Shown: positions 28,015 to 37,282, counted from the first letter of the stretch. The stretch is 64,000 nucleotides of DNA from Ornithinicoccus sp045032955 (GCF_045032955.1 NZ_JBJFZU010000013.1:1-64000), one strand, 5' to 3'. Notes: generated by a model not told the origin, from the sequence alone. Program-made: numbers and translations.

Positions 28015-29321
28015 TCGACCCCGGGACCGGCGCAGTCATCTCGATCATCGTGCTGTTTGCACTGATCTTCATCAGGACGCCACTGTTTCTCGCGCTGGGG
28101 TTCGCCGGGATCCTCGGCCTCTACCTCATTCGCGGTGACCAGGGTCTGCAGACCCTTCCTCTGGCCTTGACGGCCCAGCTGGCGAACTTCACCCTGGTCG
28201 CCGTCCCGCTCTACATCCTCATCGGCGAGACGCTGTCGGTGACCGGGTTGGGGCGAGATCTCTTCAGGACGTCGTACAAGTGGATGAGCAGGCTTCCCGG
28301 GAGCCTCGGCGTGGCCAGCGTCGCGTCGTGCGCGACGTTCGGTGCGATGTCCGGTGTGAGCCTGTCGGGGGTGGCCGTCGTGGGACGTATGGCGGTCCCT
28401 GCGATGCTGGAGAAGGGATACAAACCAGCGTTCGCCACAGGGTCCGTGGTCGCGCCAGGAGCATTGGCGATGCTGATCCCGCCCAGCTTGATGTTCATCC
28501 TCTACTCGGCTGTGACCGGCACCAGCGTGGCGGCACTGTTCGCCGGTGGGATCGTGCCCGGAATCCTGCTGGCGGTGCTCATGGCCGGCTACATCATCGT
28601 CGTCGCGACGATCCGTCCGGAGAACGCGCCCCGCACGGACGAGCGGTACACCTGGGGCGAGAAGTTCGCTTCGTTGAGGAAGGTCATCCCGGCCATCTTG
28701 CTGATCGTCTGCATCCTCGGGGCGATCTACACCGGCTTTGCCACACCGACGGAGGCGGCCGCCGTGGGAGCCCTTGCGGCGTTCCTCATCGCAGGACTCG
28801 TCTACCGGGCGCTGTCCTGGGCGAACCTCAAGCGCATCCTGGTCTCCACGGTCCAGGTGAGCTGCGCGGTGCTGGCCATCGTGGCCTCGGCCTTCGTGTT
28901 CACCAAGGTTCTCGTCCTCGCGCGTGTCCCCAGCACGGTCGCAGAGTTCGTCGGCGGGCTGGACCTGCCGTCCTTCGTGATCATGGCCGCCATCATGGTC
29001 GTGCTCGTCGCCCTGGGGTGCATGGTCGATGCCGCGTCGCTGCTGCTCGTGGTGACCCCCGTGCTGGTTCCGGTTGTCGCAGAGCTGGGTTACGACCCGC
29101 TCTGGTTCGGTGTGCTGCTGGTGATGAACCTCGAGCTGGCGGTGATCACACCACCTGTCGGGCTGAATCTCTTCGCCATGAAGTCCGTCATGCCCGAGAT
29201 CCCGCTCAGCTCGATCATGCGAGGTGTCATCCCGTACATCATCATCGAGTTCGGCCTCCTCATGGTCATGCTCGTGGTGCCGGAGATCGCGACGTGGCTC
29301 CCATCGGTGATCGTCGGATAG
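28011..29321 (+). CDS. dctM: TRAP transporter large membrane subunit (DctM type)
   Basis: 436 aa, about twelve membrane segments. GVSLSGVAVVGRMAVPAM and PPSLMFILYS near residues 105-165 and TPTEAAAVGA near 245 are DctM signatures. It is the ion-coupled translocation subunit. A long hairpin follows about 47 bases after the stop. Confidence 0.9.
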   Translation: MIDPGTGAVISIIVLFALIFIRTPLFLALGFAGILGLYLIRGDQGLQTLPLALTAQLANFTLVAVPLYILIGETLSVTGLGRDLFRTSYKWMSRLPGSLGVASVASCATFGAMSGVSLSGVAVVGRMAVPAMLEKGYKPAFATGSVVAPGALAMLIPPSLMFILYSAVTGTSVAALFAGGIVPGILLAVLMAGYIIVVATIRPENAPRTDERYTWGEKFASLRKVIPAILLIVCILGAIYTGFATPTEAAAVGALAAFLIAGLVYRALSWANLKRILVSTVQVSCAVLAIVASAFVFTKVLVLARVPSTVAEFVGGLDLPSFVIMAAIMVVLVALGCMVDAASLLLVVTPVLVPVVAELGYDPLWFGVLLVMNLELAVITPPVGLNLFAMKSVMPEIPLSSIMRGVIPYIIIEFGLLMVMLVVPEIATWLPSVIVG

Positions 29322-30556
29322 GCGAAGGTCACAGGGAGCAGGACCTGGTAGGGGCCATCAGCCCTGGCAGGACACCCCAGGGTGAGCCCTCACCCTGGGG
29401 TGTCCTGGTCGCGCTCTGCGTCTCACAGATCACGAGCTGGGGCGTCATGTACTACGCCTTCCCGGTGGCGCTCGCCTCTGTCACTGCTGACACCGGGTGG
29501 TCAGCGGGTGCCGCCATGGCGGCCTTCTCCACCGGCCTCGTCTCCTCGGCCGTCGCCGGGGTGCCGGTCGGTCGGTGGCTGGACCGTTGGGGTCCTCGCC
29601 CGGTGATGACGGGCGGCTCATGCCTGGCGGTCGTTGCGATGGTGGGGCTCGCTCTCTCGCATCACTTCGTGATGTTCCTCGGGTCATGGGTACTGGCGGG
29701 TCTGGCCATGGCCGCCGTCTTCTACCAGCCGGCATTTGCGGCGCTCACGGAGTGGTTCGGGCCGAGACGGGTGCGCGCTCTGACACTTCTCACCCTGGTG
29801 GCAAGCCTGGCCAGCACGGTCTTCGCTCCGCTCACGCAGGTCATGCTCACCCACCTTGACTGGCGCTCCACCTACCTCTGCCTCGCCGGCCTTCTGGGTG
29901 TCATCACTGTGCCACTCCACCTCGTCGTGCTGGCCAGACCGTGGCGCGCCGACCGTCCTGAACGCAGGAGAGAGCGCCACGACCTGCCGCTGCGGGCGGT
30001 CCTGCGTCGACCACGATTCGTGCTGCTCTCCGGAGCCATGGCGGTGACGGCGTTCGGGCTGTACGCCGCGAGCATGACATTGATCCCCCTGCTCACCAGC
30101 CGTGGCCTCAGCGCCTCGCTCGCCGCGCTGGCCTTCGGGCTCATCGGTGCGGGCCAGCTTCTCGGCCGGGCCGGTTACGCGCCGCTCGCAGCCCGCACGA
30201 CCCCGCCCGGTCGAACCAGCGTTCTCTTGGCGGGGTCGGTGGTATGCCTGGCCCTGCTCGCGGCTGTGCCCGGCCCCGCGGTTCTTCTTGTCGTGTTCGC
30301 CATGCTCCTGGGAGCGGTGCGCGGTGCGGCGACGCTGCTCCAGGCCACGCTGGTGGCCGATGTCTGGGGTACTGAGTCGTACGGCACGCTGTCCGGGTGG
30401 TTCGCCGCCCCGATCACCACCGCGGCCGCCCTTGCCCCGTGGGCCGGTACCGCCCTCGCCCAGACGCTCAACGGTTACCCTGCGATGTTGTGGGTCCTCA
30501 CCGCGCTGGCGTTGTCGGCCACGGTGGCGGTCGCGGTCGCCGGGCGACGGACGTGA
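29294..30556 (+). CDS. MFS transporter after the TRAP operon
   Basis: About 420 aa, twelve hydrophobic segments, with VGRWLDRWGPRPVM as the loop after segment 2. The start is uncertain. No ATG occurs before 29447, which would remove half of segment 1. GTG 29294 overlaps dctM by 28 bases, and CTG 29356 is another option. A 17-bp perfect hairpin (29368-29407) lies inside the predicted N-terminal coding region. The stop overlaps the next gene as GTGA. It is probably a carboxylate carrier working with the adjacent CoA-transferase. Confidence 0.75.
   Translation: MAPIGDRRIGEGHREQDLVGAISPGRTPQGEPSPWGVLVALCVSQITSWGVMYYAFPVALASVTADTGWSAGAAMAAFSTGLVSSAVAGVPVGRWLDRWGPRPVMTGGSCLAVVAMVGLALSHHFVMFLGSWVLAGLAMAAVFYQPAFAALTEWFGPRRVRALTLLTLVASLASTVFAPLTQVMLTHLDWRSTYLCLAGLLGVITVPLHLVVLARPWRADRPERRRERHDLPLRAVLRRPRFVLLSGAMAVTAFGLYAASMTLIPLLTSRGLSASLAALAFGLIGAGQLLGRAGYAPLAARTTPPGRTSVLLAGSVVCLALLAAVPGPAVLLVVFAMLLGAVRGAATLLQATLVADVWGTESYGTLSGWFAAPITTAAALAPWAGTALAQTLNGYPAMLWVLTALALSATVAVAVAGRRT
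29368..29407. terminator. Long hairpin between dctM and the MFS coding region
   Basis: Perfect 17-bp arms (29368-29384 and 29391-29407) around a 6-base loop. It could terminate the TRAP operon or attenuate the MFS and CoA-transferase genes behind it. It lies inside the open frame of the MFS gene. Confidence 0.65.
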
Positions 30557-31872
30557 GCCTTCCTCGACTGGCCGAATGGCTCGAGCCGGCTGTCGGGACC
30601 GTCGATGACGGACCCGACGCGGTCGACGGCCCACGTCGCTGGTGGGCCGGACCGCTCGACGTCGAGGGTCTCGCCCTCGGAAGCGTCCGGGCGGCGGTCA
30701 GCGCCTTCCGGCTGCTGACGGGTGAGCGTGGCCTGGCCGTGCCCGCGGCGCAGGTGGCCGGCGCCTTCGGCTCTCAGGAGTACCTGCGCGTCGACGGCAG
30801 GACACCCCAGATGTTCGCGCCGCTGTCGCGGTGGTTCCGTGCAGCCGATGGGTGGGTCCGACTTCACGGGAACTACCCGCACCACGTCCTGGCGCTTCGC
30901 GAGGTCTACGGGGTGAGCGAGCCCGAAGAGCTGGCGCGGATCCTGCGCGACCGGACGGCAGCCGAGATCGAGGGTGCGGTGGACGCAGCCGGCGGGATCG
31001 CTGCGGGGCTGCGTACGCCGGGGGAGTGGCTGAGCTCAGCTGCGGGGCGGGCGGTCGCGGACGAACCCTGGATCAACTGGCGCTTCGGCGGCTCGGGGTC
31101 GTCGCCGCCGGCCGGGCCGGGACTGTCCGGCGTCAGGGTGCTGGACCTCACCCGTGTGATCGCCGGCCCGACCGGCACACGACTGCTGGCCCAGTTGGGG
31201 GCGGACGTCCTGCGCGTGGACCCACCCCACCGTCCTGAGATCCTGTCGCAGCACCTGGACACGGGAGCGGGCAAGCGCAGCGTCGTGGCAGACCTCGGGG
31301 ACCCGGGCACCCGCTCACGGGTGGAGGACCTGCTCGGCGCCGCCGATGTGGTGGTGACCGGCTACCGACCCGGGGCGCTCGACCGGTGGGGCCTGGGCGA
31401 GGAGGCACTGCGCGAGAGGTACCCCCACCTCGTGGTCATCGTGCTGGATGCCTACGGCCACCAGGGGCCGTGGGCAGGGCGGCGCGGGTTCGACAGCATC
31501 GTCCAGGCGGCGACCGGCATCGGGCACGTCTACGGAGGCGAGGTGGGTGGGTCCTGGCGCCCGGGCGCCCTACCGGTGCAGGCCCTCGACCACGCCACCG
31601 GGTACGGCATGGCGGCCGCCGCGATGGCTCTTCTCCTGCGCAGGACCCGCGACGGAGCCGGCAGCGCGCACCTCTCGCTGGCGCGGACGGCGCACGTGCT
31701 CCTGCAGCTGCCACCGGTGAGCGGAGCGGCGAGGCAGCTCTCGGTCACGACGCAGCAGACGCACAGCCCTCACGGGCTGCTGGACCACGCCGTCGGACCG
31801 ATCACCCGGGACGGGGTGCCGGTACCGCTGGGAGTCCCGGGGCGGTACGGTGCCGCGGACCTGTCATGGTGA
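30553..31872 (+). CDS. Family III CoA-transferase with rearranged domain order
   Basis: 439 aa from GTG 30553 (GTGA overlap with the MFS stop). The text normally found in the second half of CaiB proteins comes first: FAPLSRWFRAADGWVRLHGN near 90 matches the family PYG-F-DG-V motif, and a helix with GIAAGLRTPGEWL near 150 matches the VP-G-V-E motif. The canonical N-terminal motif GVRVLDLTRVIAGPTGTRL begins only at about residue 193. The aspartate motif RRGFDSIVQAATG is at about 309, and the usual C-terminal HP-GP tail closes the protein. All parts seem present, in a new order. Confidence 0.75.
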   Translation: MSLPRLAEWLEPAVGTVDDGPDAVDGPRRWWAGPLDVEGLALGSVRAAVSAFRLLTGERGLAVPAAQVAGAFGSQEYLRVDGRTPQMFAPLSRWFRAADGWVRLHGNYPHHVLALREVYGVSEPEELARILRDRTAAEIEGAVDAAGGIAAGLRTPGEWLSSAAGRAVADEPWINWRFGGSGSSPPAGPGLSGVRVLDLTRVIAGPTGTRLLAQLGADVLRVDPPHRPEILSQHLDTGAGKRSVVADLGDPGTRSRVEDLLGAADVVVTGYRPGALDRWGLGEEALRERYPHLVVIVLDAYGHQGPWAGRRGFDSIVQAATGIGHVYGGEVGGSWRPGALPVQALDHATGYGMAAAAMALLLRRTRDGAGSAHLSLARTAHVLLQLPPVSGAARQLSVTTQQTHSPHGLLDHAVGPITRDGVPVPLGVPGRYGAADLSW

Positions 31873-31925
31873 CCATCGGGGCTCACGCACCTCAGCCGTG
31901 CGGTCGCGCAGACCCGTGGCCGCCG

Positions 31926-32975
31926 TCACGGACTCGTCTGCGGCGTCCAGTCCAGGTGGGGCAGGACCTCCTCGGCGAAGAGCTCCATGCTGGAGACCGT
32001 CTCCTGCTGTGTCATGCCCGGCCACTGCATACGCAGCAGGAGCTGGGTGGGCCGAGCGACCGCCTGCAGCCGACGGATGCGCTCCAGCACGCCCCTGGGG
32101 TCGCCGATGAGGAAGCGTCCCTTCCGCAGCTCGTCGAACTCCTTGTCGAAGGACTGGCTCTCCGGTAGCACCTGGTCCTGACCCCACTGGGCGTACGCCT
32201 CGTACTTCGTCGCGAGCGAGCGGCGGACCACCTCCAGGGCCCGCTCCTCGGTCGGCGCGACGTAGACCTCCTGGAGGAGCGGCAGCTCGGGCTCGCCCTG
32301 CTGCAGCGCGGCGTTCTCCTCCCGGTAGACACCCACCTGGCGCGCCAGGTGCTCCTCGTCGACGTGTGCCGCAGCCGCGACCCACGGCAGGCCCATCTGA
32401 GCCGTGCGTCGGATGGCCTTCTCGGTGTGCGCGGCCATCCAGATCGGGGGGTGCGGTCGTTGGACGGGCCGCAGGGCGACCGGCACGTCGTCCAACGTCG
32501 CATGGTCGCTGTGGAACGTGACCCGGTCCTGGGTCCAGAGGGCGCGGACGAGCTCGAGGTTGTCCAGGTAGCGCCTCAGTCGACCGGTCCGGCCCATCCC
32601 GAAGGCGGAGAACTCCACGTCGCGGTAGCCGAGCCCCACGCCGAGGGTCATCCGCCCGTTGCTCAGGATGTCCAGCGTCGCGACCTGCTCGGCGAGGTCC
32701 ACGGGGCTGGGCAGGGCCAGCAGGCTGATGGCGGTGCCCAGGCGCATGTCGCCCAGCTCGGGGATGATCCTGGCGAGCACGGGAAGCGGATGAAGGTACT
32801 GGAACGGATGCGCCAGGTAGTGCTGGGAGGCGAAGACGGACCCGAAGCCCGCGTCTCGCACCAGCCGTACCTGCTCCAGCTGCTCCTCGAAGCGAGCGGC
32901 CGGGTCCTCGCCCGCCGCGAACTGGCTGCAGAGCAGCAGTCCCACGCGCGGGTGCTGGGTGGTGAGGGGCGCCAT
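31926..32975 (-). CDS. LLM-class flavin-dependent oxidoreductase
   Basis: 349 aa luciferase-like TIM barrel. VGLLLCSQFA opens strand 1; FGSVFASQHYL, GTAISLLALPSPVDLAEQVA and RMTLGVGLGYRDVEF follow in the family order. Enzymes of this class use reduced F420 or FMN. It is the last gene of the module-2 operon; its start overlaps the acyl-CoA dehydrogenase stop by one base. The role in acid catabolism is unknown. Confidence 0.85.
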   Translation of the reverse strand: MAPLTTQHPRVGLLLCSQFAAGEDPAARFEEQLEQVRLVRDAGFGSVFASQHYLAHPFQYLHPLPVLARIIPELGDMRLGTAISLLALPSPVDLAEQVATLDILSNGRMTLGVGLGYRDVEFSAFGMGRTGRLRRYLDNLELVRALWTQDRVTFHSDHATLDDVPVALRPVQRPHPPIWMAAHTEKAIRRTAQMGLPWVAAAAHVDEEHLARQVGVYREENAALQQGEPELPLLQEVYVAPTEERALEVVRRSLATKYEAYAQWGQDQVLPESQSFDKEFDELRKGRFLIGDPRGVLERIRRLQAVARPTQLLLRMQWPGMTQQETVSSMELFAEEVLPHLDWTPQTSP

Positions 32976-34150
32976 CAGAAGGACCTGGGCATCTTCAGGA
33001 CGTGCTGCGACACGTAGGACAGGATGAGGTTCGTCGAGATGGGCGCCACCTGGTAGAGGCGTGTCTCACGGAACTTCCTCTCGATGTCGTACTCCGTGGA
33101 GAAACCGTAGCCACCGTGGGTCTGCAGGCACGCGTTCGCCGCCTCCCACGAGGCCTCCGAGGCCAGCAGCTTGGCCATGTTGGCCTCTGCCCCGCAGGCG
33201 TGCCCGGCGTCGAAGAGGTCCGCGGCCCGCCACCGCATGAGGTCGGCGGCCTCGACGTTGACGTGCGCTCGGGCGATGGGGAACTGCACACCCTGGTTGG
33301 CGCCGATCGGGCGCCCGAAGACGATGCGGTCCGTGGCGTAGCGGCTGGCGCGCTCGATGAACCAGCGGCCATCGCCGACGCATTCCGCGGCGATGAGGAT
33401 CCGTTCGGCGTTCAGCCCGTCCAGGACGTACGTGAAGCCGCGTCCTTCCTCGCCCACCAGAGCCGACGACGGGACCCGGACGTCGTCGAAGAACACCTCG
33501 TTGGTCTCGTGGTTGACCATGGTCTCCAGGGGGCGGACGGTGATGCCCTTCGCCTCCCGCAGGTCGATGAGGAAGAGGGACAGGCCCTGGGACTTCTTCT
33601 CCACCTGGTCCAGGGGGGTCGTCCGGGCGAGGAGGAGCATGAGGTCGGAGTGCTGGACCCTCGAGATCCAGACCTTCTGCCCGTTGATGACGTAGTCGTC
33701 CCCGTCCCGGACGGCCCTGGTGCGCAGGCTCGTGGTGTCCGTGCCGGCGGTCGGCTCGGTGACGGCGAACGCCTGCAGCCGGATGGACCCGTCGGCGATG
33801 CCGGGGAGGTACTGGCGGCGCTGCTCCTCACTGCCGTGACGCAGCACGGCGCCCATCGTGTAGAGCTGTGCATGCACCGGGCCGGCGTTGGCCCCGTTGC
33901 GGTTGATCTGCTCGAGGATGACCGAGGCATCGCCCATACCGAGGCCGAGCCCGCCGTACTCCTCGGGGACGAGCGCGCCCAGCGCGCCGGTGCCGGTCAG
34001 CGCCGCGACGAACTCCTCCGGGTAGCTGTGCGTCTTGTCCATCTCACGCCAGTACGGATCCGGGTAGTCGGCACAGATCTGGTCGACGAGCTGTCGCAGG
34101 TCGCGCCGCAGCTCGGACTCGACGCCGGGCTGGGGGGTCGTGGTCGTCAT
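32975..34150 (-). CDS. Acyl-CoA dehydrogenase family protein (module 2)
   Basis: 391 aa, complete, clearly paralogous to the gene at 15056 throughout (LYTMGAVLRHGSEEQRRQYL here against MYTMGAVLRHGTEEQKRQYL there). FAVTEPTAGTDTTS is the FAD/substrate loop. The usual C-terminal catalytic Glu is absent (YQVAPISTN). Glu249 in GLNAERILIA is in the helix-G position used by isovaleryl-CoA dehydrogenase. It overlaps the MaoC gene by ATGA. Confidence 0.88.
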   Translation of the reverse strand: MTTTTPQPGVESELRRDLRQLVDQICADYPDPYWREMDKTHSYPEEFVAALTGTGALGALVPEEYGGLGLGMGDASVILEQINRNGANAGPVHAQLYTMGAVLRHGSEEQRRQYLPGIADGSIRLQAFAVTEPTAGTDTTSLRTRAVRDGDDYVINGQKVWISRVQHSDLMLLLARTTPLDQVEKKSQGLSLFLIDLREAKGITVRPLETMVNHETNEVFFDDVRVPSSALVGEEGRGFTYVLDGLNAERILIAAECVGDGRWFIERASRYATDRIVFGRPIGANQGVQFPIARAHVNVEAADLMRWRAADLFDAGHACGAEANMAKLLASEASWEAANACLQTHGGYGFSTEYDIERKFRETRLYQVAPISTNLILSYVSQHVLKMPRSF

Positions 34151-34674
34151 GGTTGCACCTCGGGGAGGGGAGTGGTCGGAACTGTCGGGGGCGCGGTGAA
34201 CCGAGGACCATGCCCGTGCCGGTAGACCATCACCTTGCGCTCGAAGGTGATGACGACCTCACCGTGCTGGTTGAACCCTTCGGTGTAGACGTGGACGATG
34301 CCGAGCTCGGGGCGGGACCTGGACTCCTTCTTGCCCAGGACCTTGGACCGGCTGTGCAAGGTGTCGCCCTCGAAGACCGGCAGCGGCAGCGTGATCTTGT
34401 CCCAGGCGAGGTTGGCGAACACGTTCTGGGAGATGTCGGACACGGTCTGTCCGGTGACGAGTGCCAGGGTGAAGGCCGAGTTCATCAGGGGTTTGCCGAA
34501 CGTGGTCCGGGACGCGTAGTCGTGGTCGAAGTGGATGGGGGCAGTGTTCTGCGTCAGCAGGGTGAACCAGCTGTTGTCCGTCGTGGTGACGGTCCGTCCG
34601 AGCACGTGCTCGTAGACGTCGCCGACCTCGAAGTCCTCGAAGTAGCGACCTGTCCATCCGGGTTTGGTGTTCAT
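34147..34674 (-). CDS. MaoC-family hydratase, itaconyl/mesaconyl-CoA-hydratase-like
   Basis: 175 aa from ATG 34674; the frame is open to 35097 within CaiB. Hotdog fold with GRYFEDFEVGDVYEH, a hydratase-like segment APIHFDHDYAS-TTFGKPL (about 58-76) containing conserved Asp and His, and SVVFxGDT-like VFEGDTL. The text resembles the R-hydratases encoded next to CaiB and CitE genes, including itaconyl-CoA hydratase (Ich). It would add water to an unsaturated C5 dicarboxylyl-CoA to give citramalyl-CoA. ATGA overlaps on both sides. Confidence 0.85.
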   Translation of the reverse strand: MNTKPGWTGRYFEDFEVGDVYEHVLGRTVTTTDNSWFTLLTQNTAPIHFDHDYASRTTFGKPLMNSAFTLALVTGQTVSDISQNVFANLAWDKITLPLPVFEGDTLHSRSKVLGKKESRSRPELGIVHVYTEGFNQHGEVVITFERKVMVYRHGHGPRFTAPPTVPTTPLPEVQP

Positions 34675-35879
34675 GCTGTCGTCTCCGGGTCGTGAGGGGG
34701 ATGGTCGTCCGCCGCCAGCCAGGCGAGAACGCTCGCGGTGTGCTCTCCCGGTGCGGGGACAGCTCCCAGGTCCGGTGGTGTGCCGTCCGGGGACGTGGGC
34801 AGCCAGGGCGGCAACAGGGTCTCGACCGTTCCCACCGGGCTGCCGGTGCCGACCCACCGGTCGCGACTGGTCAGCTGCGGGTGTTCCGCGAGCTCGCTGA
34901 TGTCGTTGAGCCGGGAGTGCGCGATGTCGGCCTGCGTCAGCAGCCTGGCGACGTCGGCGCGGGACAGGTGCTCGAGCCGGTCGGCGATGAGGCGTTCGAG
35001 GCGGGCTCTGTTGGCGACGCGCGCGGCGTGCGTCACGAAGTGCGGGTCGTGGGCGAGGTCCGCCTGCTCCAGCACCGTCTCGCAGAAACGGCGCCACTCG
35101 TGGTCGTTCTGCACCGCCAGGAGGATCGGGCCGTCAGCGGTCGGGAACGAGCCGTAGGGAGCTATCGTCGCGTGCCCGGTGCCGGTCCGGGCCGGGGCTG
35201 TGCCTCCGTAGCGGGTGTAGTACAGGGGGTAGGCCAGCCACTCGGTCAGGCTGTCGAAGAGCGTCACGTCGACCGGGAGGGCGACGCCGGTACGGTCCCG
35301 GTGACGCAGGGCGGCGAGGATGCTGGTGCACGCGGTGGTCCCGGCGGATATGTCGGCGATCGAGATGCCGACCTTGGCCATCACCTCGCCATCGCCGGTG
35401 AGGGAGATGAGGCCGGTCTCGCCCTGGATGAGCAGGTCGTAGGCCTTGGTGTCGGCCATCGGCCCGGTGGTGCCGTAGCCGCCGATGGCACAGGCGATCA
35501 GCGACGGGTGGCGACCCTGCACGGCGGCAGTGTCCAGTCCGGCACGGAGCGCTGCCTGTGAGGACAGGTTGTGCACGAAGACGTCGGCGCGCGAGAGAAG
35601 TCGTTCCACGCTCCGACGACCGGTGTCGGTCTTCAGGTCCAGCTCGACGGACTCCTTGCCACGGTTGAGCCAGAGGAAGGCGCTGGAAAGCCCGTCGACC
35701 TTGTCGTCGTAGCCCCGCGCGAAGTCGCCTCCTCCGGGGCGCTCGACCTTGATCACCCGCGCCCCCAGGTCAGCCAGCTGCCGGGTGGCCAGGGGGGCGG
35801 CCACGGCGTGCTCCACCGCCACAACGAGAACTCCCTCGAGGGGGCGCGGTGCACCATGGGCGCTGGACGTGCGAGTCAT
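34671..35879 (-). CDS. CaiB/BaiF CoA-transferase, itaconate-CoA-transferase-like (module 2)
   Basis: 402 aa. VEHAVAAPLATRQLADLGAR and ERPGGGDFARGYD mirror the module-1 CaiB. The active-site aspartate is kept in TKAYDLLIQGETG near 168. It is coupled by ATGA to MmgE/PrpD upstream and MaoC downstream. From memory this is the Ict branch of the family. It would load CoA from succinyl-CoA or acetyl-CoA onto itaconate or a related C5 diacid. Confidence 0.88.
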   Translation of the reverse strand: MTRTSSAHGAPRPLEGVLVVAVEHAVAAPLATRQLADLGARVIKVERPGGGDFARGYDDKVDGLSSAFLWLNRGKESVELDLKTDTGRRSVERLLSRADVFVHNLSSQAALRAGLDTAAVQGRHPSLIACAIGGYGTTGPMADTKAYDLLIQGETGLISLTGDGEVMAKVGISIADISAGTTACTSILAALRHRDRTGVALPVDVTLFDSLTEWLAYPLYYTRYGGTAPARTGTGHATIAPYGSFPTADGPILLAVQNDHEWRRFCETVLEQADLAHDPHFVTHAARVANRARLERLIADRLEHLSRADVARLLTQADIAHSRLNDISELAEHPQLTSRDRWVGTGSPVGTVETLLPPWLPTSPDGTPPDLGAVPAPGEHTASVLAWLAADDHPPHDPETTA

Positions 35880-37249
35880 CCGGTCGTCCCGGCCGCCGCA
35901 CGACGGCGAACGAGCTCGCGCAACGGACGCACGGAGGCGCGCACGGACCTCGTCGGTCCCAGCTGGGAGAGGAGCTCATGGATGGGCTCGGTCTCCTCGG
36001 GGTGCAGGCCGGCGTAGGCGGCGCAGTCAGCGAACTTGACGTGGAGCTCGTCGTCGGTGACGGGCCGGGTGGCGTGGCCCCGTGGACGGTCGACCCGGCG
36101 CTGCAGACGTCCACCGGAGCGGACGTCCACCTCGACGACGGCGAAGGCGCCGTGCGCGTCCCCACCGGCCGGGGGCACCACCGACTCGGTCGTCTCCACG
36201 CGCTGCAGGAGCTGCTGGACGGCTGGGCGCTGCACCTGCTCGTCGGTGAAGGTGGCGAGCGTGAGCTGGCGGTCCAGGACCGCCGCCGCCATGGCGTACT
36301 CCATACTGAACTTGCCCTGCAGACCTGTGGCGGGGTGCGTGTGGATGAGAGGCCCCAACCCTCCCGGTTGGACGGTCACGCGCAGGCGCTCCACGTCCTC
36401 GGTGCGCACACCCGCGCCCACCAGCTCCAGCACCGCGTCGGCGGCGCTGTGGATGTAGTAGCAGCACGGGTAGAGCTTGACGTTGAGACCGTCCTGGGTG
36501 GTGGCGTCGGGGGCGGAGCCGGAGCCCGCTCCGTGGTGGAGGGCGAGGAAACCCAGCGGGCTCTCCAGCTGGTCGGGGTCCGCGGTGAAGCCGGCCGCGG
36601 CCAGGCGGGTGGCCAGGACTGCGTTGTGGGCCGCAACTCCGGCGTGGAGCGGCTTGGTCATCGTCCCGAAATTCTGTCTGCTGCCCCCGGCCAGGGAGCC
36701 AGCGATCCCCAGGGCGTGGCGGGTAGCGCCGACATCGAGCCGACGAAGCCTCGACAGCGCCGCTGTGGCCCCGATCGTCCCCACCGTGCCGGTCGAGTGC
36801 CAACCCTTCGTGTAGTGCGCCTCGATGCCCACCCGCGCAGCGACGTCACGGCATACATGCAGACCGAGGGCGAAGGCGTCGAGGACCGCGTCCCCGGCGA
36901 CGTCCAGCTCCTCGGCGACGGCCAGGAGTGCGGGCACCAGGACAGTGCTCGGGTGGCCGATCATGGCGTCGTCGACGTCGTCGTAGTCGAGGGCGTGACC
37001 GAGCAGGCCTCCGAGCAGCGCCGCGTGCCCGGGGTCGCCGCCCTGTCCCGTGGCCAGGACGGTGGCCGGCCCACCGTTGCCGGGCCCCAGGGCGCGCAGT
37101 GCGGTAGTGACGGTCGGGTCGTCGAGCGCTGCCAGGCTGACCGCCACAGTGTCGATGACCGCCCGACGTGCCAGCTGGTCGGAGAACCGGCGGTCCGACG
37201 GCACCCATGACGCAGCAAGTTCACCGAGCTGTCGGGTGTAGTCCTCCAA
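35876..37249 (-). CDS. MmgE/PrpD family protein (module 2)
   Basis: 457 aa, slightly longer than its module-1 paralogue. Active-site segments are LDYDDVDDAMIGHPST near 90, HYTKGWHSTGT near 140, a lysine in TMTKPLHAG near 197 and KLYPCCYYIH near 260. It is the first gene of the module-2 operon (MmgE/PrpD, CaiB, MaoC, acyl-CoA dehydrogenase, LLM enzyme) and is divergent from an IclR regulator. An MmgE/PrpD gene also accompanies the Pseudomonas itaconate genes; its step there is not clear to me. Confidence 0.87.
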   Translation of the reverse strand: MEDYTRQLGELAASWVPSDRRFSDQLARRAVIDTVAVSLAALDDPTVTTALRALGPGNGGPATVLATGQGGDPGHAALLGGLLGHALDYDDVDDAMIGHPSTVLVPALLAVAEELDVAGDAVLDAFALGLHVCRDVAARVGIEAHYTKGWHSTGTVGTIGATAALSRLRRLDVGATRHALGIAGSLAGGSRQNFGTMTKPLHAGVAAHNAVLATRLAAAGFTADPDQLESPLGFLALHHGAGSGSAPDATTQDGLNVKLYPCCYYIHSAADAVLELVGAGVRTEDVERLRVTVQPGGLGPLIHTHPATGLQGKFSMEYAMAAAVLDRQLTLATFTDEQVQRPAVQQLLQRVETTESVVPPAGGDAHGAFAVVEVDVRSGGRLQRRVDRPRGHATRPVTDDELHVKFADCAAYAGLHPEETEPIHELLSQLGPTRSVRASVRPLRELVRRRAAAGTTG

Positions 37250-37282
37250 CGTTGGGCCTCCTCGATGAGAACCGTGGCGTGC

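Noticed and set aside
28280..29293. Long N-terminal extension of the MFS frame through dctM
   Set aside because: The extension lies in another frame of dctM and lacks membrane segments; the MFS fold begins near 29380.
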